A stretch of DNA of 64,000 nucleotides from Bog-950 sp044225825. GTDB taxonomy: Bacteria > Bacteroidota > Bacteroidia > Chitinophagales > LD1. The position numbers and the translations under genes are program-made. The notes under the pieces are model-generated. The model saw nothing but the letters and a program-made list of their open reading frames with translations, was not told the origin of the DNA and did not search any database. The stretch's first letter is position 1. Every line of letters starts with the position of its first letter. Positions 62,301 to 64,000 of this stretch are shown here, in pieces. Location of the stretch: NCBI GenBank assembly GCA_044225825.1, contig JBGAIB010000005.1, forward strand, positions 1-64,000. Direction: 5' to 3'.

Positions 62301-64000
62301 ATGCAGTTAACCACGCTCGAAATTAAAGGTTTTAAAAGCTTTGCTGAAAAAACCACCATACACTTCAACAACCGTATTACCGGGGTAGTAGGACCCAACG
62401 GTTGTGGAAAAAGTAACGTAGTTGATAGCATCCGCTGGGTGTTGGGTGAGCAAAAGACCTCCCAACTGCGCTTAGAAAAAATGGAGAACCTGATCTTCAA
62501 CGGCACCAAGAGCCGTAAACCTTCAGGTATGGCTGAGGTTAGCCTTACCTTTGAGAATACCAAAAACGTACTGAGCAGCGATTATAAGACCATTACGATT
62601 ACCCGTCGGCTGTTTCGCGATGGCGAAAGCGAATACCTGCTGAATGGTGTTGTTTGCCGTTTGAAGGACATCACCTCACTGTTCCTGGATACCGGAGTAA
62701 GTGCAGATAGCTATGCCATCATCGAATTGGGAATGATGGACGAAATTTTGAATGACCGCGATAACTCGCGCCGTAAACTGTTTGAACAGGCCGCCGGTGT
62801 AGCCAAATACAAAAAGCGCAAAAAGGAAACCATTGATAAATTGAAAGGTACCGATGCCGACCTGGAGCGCGTTAAAGACTTACTGTTTGAAATTGAAGGA
62901 CAGCTAAAAACCCTCGAAAGTCAGGCTAAAAAAACCAAGCGCTACTACGAACTGAAGGAAGAATACAAGGAACTAAGCGTATTGTTGGCCAAGTATAATC
63001 TCCAAACCTATAAGGAGACCTTTAAGAGCCTTGAAACGCAGAAAACCCAGGAAGAGGACAAAAAGCTGGAACTGGAAACCACCGTATCGCAAACAGAAGC
63101 GCTACTGGAAAAAGAAAAGCTGGATAATGTAGATAAGGAGCGTGCGCTGTTTGAGGTGCAACGCAAATTGAATACACTAGTGGCCGGCGTAGGGGAAAAG
63201 GAAAACGAACGCAACCTGCTAAGCCAGCAGATTAAATACGCACTGGACAAGAAGGAAACTGCCGAACGCCAGATTATTGAAGCCAACGATCAGGTTGAAA
63301 AGTTGAAGATCAGCATCGATAAGTTGAGCATTGATAAGGAAAGCGAAGAACAGATACTGGATAGCCGCAAGCAGGAATTAAGTGTTTTGGAGGAAGAATT
63401 ATCTGCTATCCGCAATCAACACGGTAGTTTGAAAGACACCCTAACTACGGAGCAAAAAACATACGCTGAAAAAGAGCGTCAGATATTTGAACTGGAGAAG
63501 AAGCTGGCAGTAAACCGCAGTAGTAACGAAAGCCTGCAGCGCGATTTAAATCAAAGTGAAGATGATGTTCGCAAAAAGCGTACGGAACTGGAACAGTTGC
63601 AAAAAGACTTTGACCAGTTAAAGGCTGATAAGGACGCAGGAGAAGTCAAGTTAAACTCTTTGATATCAGAGGAAGAAAACAAGAAAAAGGAAATTTCTGA
63701 GCTAGAATCAAGCATAGAGAAAACGCGCGTTGATTTAACCCAGGAGACACGTACCCTTGACGCCAAGAAGAACGAATACGATCTAACTAAGAGCCTGGTT
63801 GAAAACCTGGAAGGCTTTCCGGAAAGTATTAAGTTTTTGAAAAAGAACGCCAAATGGAGTAAGGAAGCTCCTCTCCTTTCTGATATCATCTATTGTGCCG
63901 AGGAATACCGTGTAGCCATCGAAAACTACCTGGAGCCCTACCTTAATTACTATGTGGTTCAGAATATTCAGGAAGCAGTAATGGCCGTAAACCTGTTGAA
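62301..64000 (+). CDS. smc: Chromosome segregation ATPase SMC (5' part)
   Basis: 566 codons to the window edge, open throughout. ATPase head with MQLTTLEIKGFKSFAEK and Walker A GPNGCGKSNVV (about 32-42), followed by coiled coil from about residue 165 to 490 (Lys/Glu-rich), then the beginning of the hinge (GFPESIKFLKKNAKWSKEAP, LEPYLNYYVVQN). SMC organises and segregates chromosomes with ScpA/ScpB. The C-terminal head lies outside. Confidence 0.95.
   Translation, partial: MQLTTLEIKGFKSFAEKTTIHFNNRITGVVGPNGCGKSNVVDSIRWVLGEQKTSQLRLEKMENLIFNGTKSRKPSGMAEVSLTFENTKNVLSSDYKTITITRRLFRDGESEYLLNGVVCRLKDITSLFLDTGVSADSYAIIELGMMDEILNDRDNSRRKLFEQAAGVAKYKKRKKETIDKLKGTDADLERVKDLLFEIEGQLKTLESQAKKTKRYYELKEEYKELSVLLAKYNLQTYKETFKSLETQKTQEEDKKLELETTVSQTEALLEKEKLDNVDKERALFEVQRKLNTLVAGVGEKENERNLLSQQIKYALDKKETAERQIIEANDQVEKLKISIDKLSIDKESEEQILDSRKQELSVLEEELSAIRNQHGSLKDTLTTEQKTYAEKERQIFELEKKLAVNRSSNESLQRDLNQSEDDVRKKRTELEQLQKDFDQLKADKDAGEVKLNSLISEEENKKKEISELESSIEKTRVDLTQETRTLDAKKNEYDLTKSLVENLEGFPESIKFLKKNAKWSKEAPLLSDIIYCAEEYRVAIENYLEPYLNYYVVQNIQEAVMAVNLL

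Overview
The window is a stretch of a Bacteroidota chromosome. The evidence is a 288-residue primary sigma factor of the short Bacteroidota type, -7 promoter boxes of the TAnnTTTG kind, secreted proteins with type IX secretion (T9SS) sorting tails, CarboxypepD_reg/TonB-plug proteins, a fused CcoNO oxidase subunit and PorE/PorT-like envelope proteins. No rRNA, tRNA, CRISPR array, transposase or phage gene was seen. Coding density is high and most genes are housekeeping or envelope genes.

Layout. 1-6673 (minus) is the N-terminal part of a giant secreted adhesin-like protein with three long beta-helix modules and a P-domain-like segment; it runs off the left edge. 7030-12083 holds a HerA/YjgR-like ATPase, an RlmI-type 23S rRNA methyltransferase and RNase R. 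12264-22692 (minus) is an eleven-gene nucleotide-sugar operon: aminotransferase, UDP-glucose dehydrogenase, UDP-xylose synthase, N-acetyltransferase, UDP-HexNAc dehydrogenase, RmlB, UDP-HexNAc 4-epimerase, PHP phosphatase, RmlC, RmlD and CysQ. It has no glycosyltransferase, flippase, RmlA or WbpB-like oxidoreductase. 22768-25671 (plus) carries an outer-membrane protein, Kdo transferase and ProC. 25880-35081 is a secretion and envelope block: two T9SS cargo proteins, a helical-repeat protein, a PorE-like OmpA lipoprotein and a PorT-like barrel. 35129-41794 has small enzymes, two plug-only TonB-type proteins, a structured 400-bp intergenic region and RpoD.

41914-61992 is the respiration and stress block: three histidine kinases, tandem-domain universal stress protein, a coiled-coil protein, a DUF2892 protein, the Cu+-ATPase CcoI, the cbb3 oxidase operon (ccoS, ccoNO, ccoQ, ccoP, ccoG, fixH, safE, plus a hypothetical), and a three-gene operon of beta-CASP nuclease, PAS kinase and a receiver-CRP/FNR fusion regulator. 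smc starts at 62301 and runs off the right edge.

The most interesting observation is a candidate regulon. Four promoters, for the universal stress gene, the DUF2892 gene, ccoI and ccoS-ccoNO, each carry a TGA-N6-TCA palindrome centred 58.5-60.5 bp upstream of the last base of a -7-like box. The DUF2892 promoter has a second copy 22 bp downstream. The regulator at 57956-59014 has an FNR-like recognition helix but no iron-sulphur cysteines and carries an N-terminal receiver domain. This suggests a phosphorelay-driven replacement for FNR in control of microaerobic respiration. The link between regulator and sites is inference.
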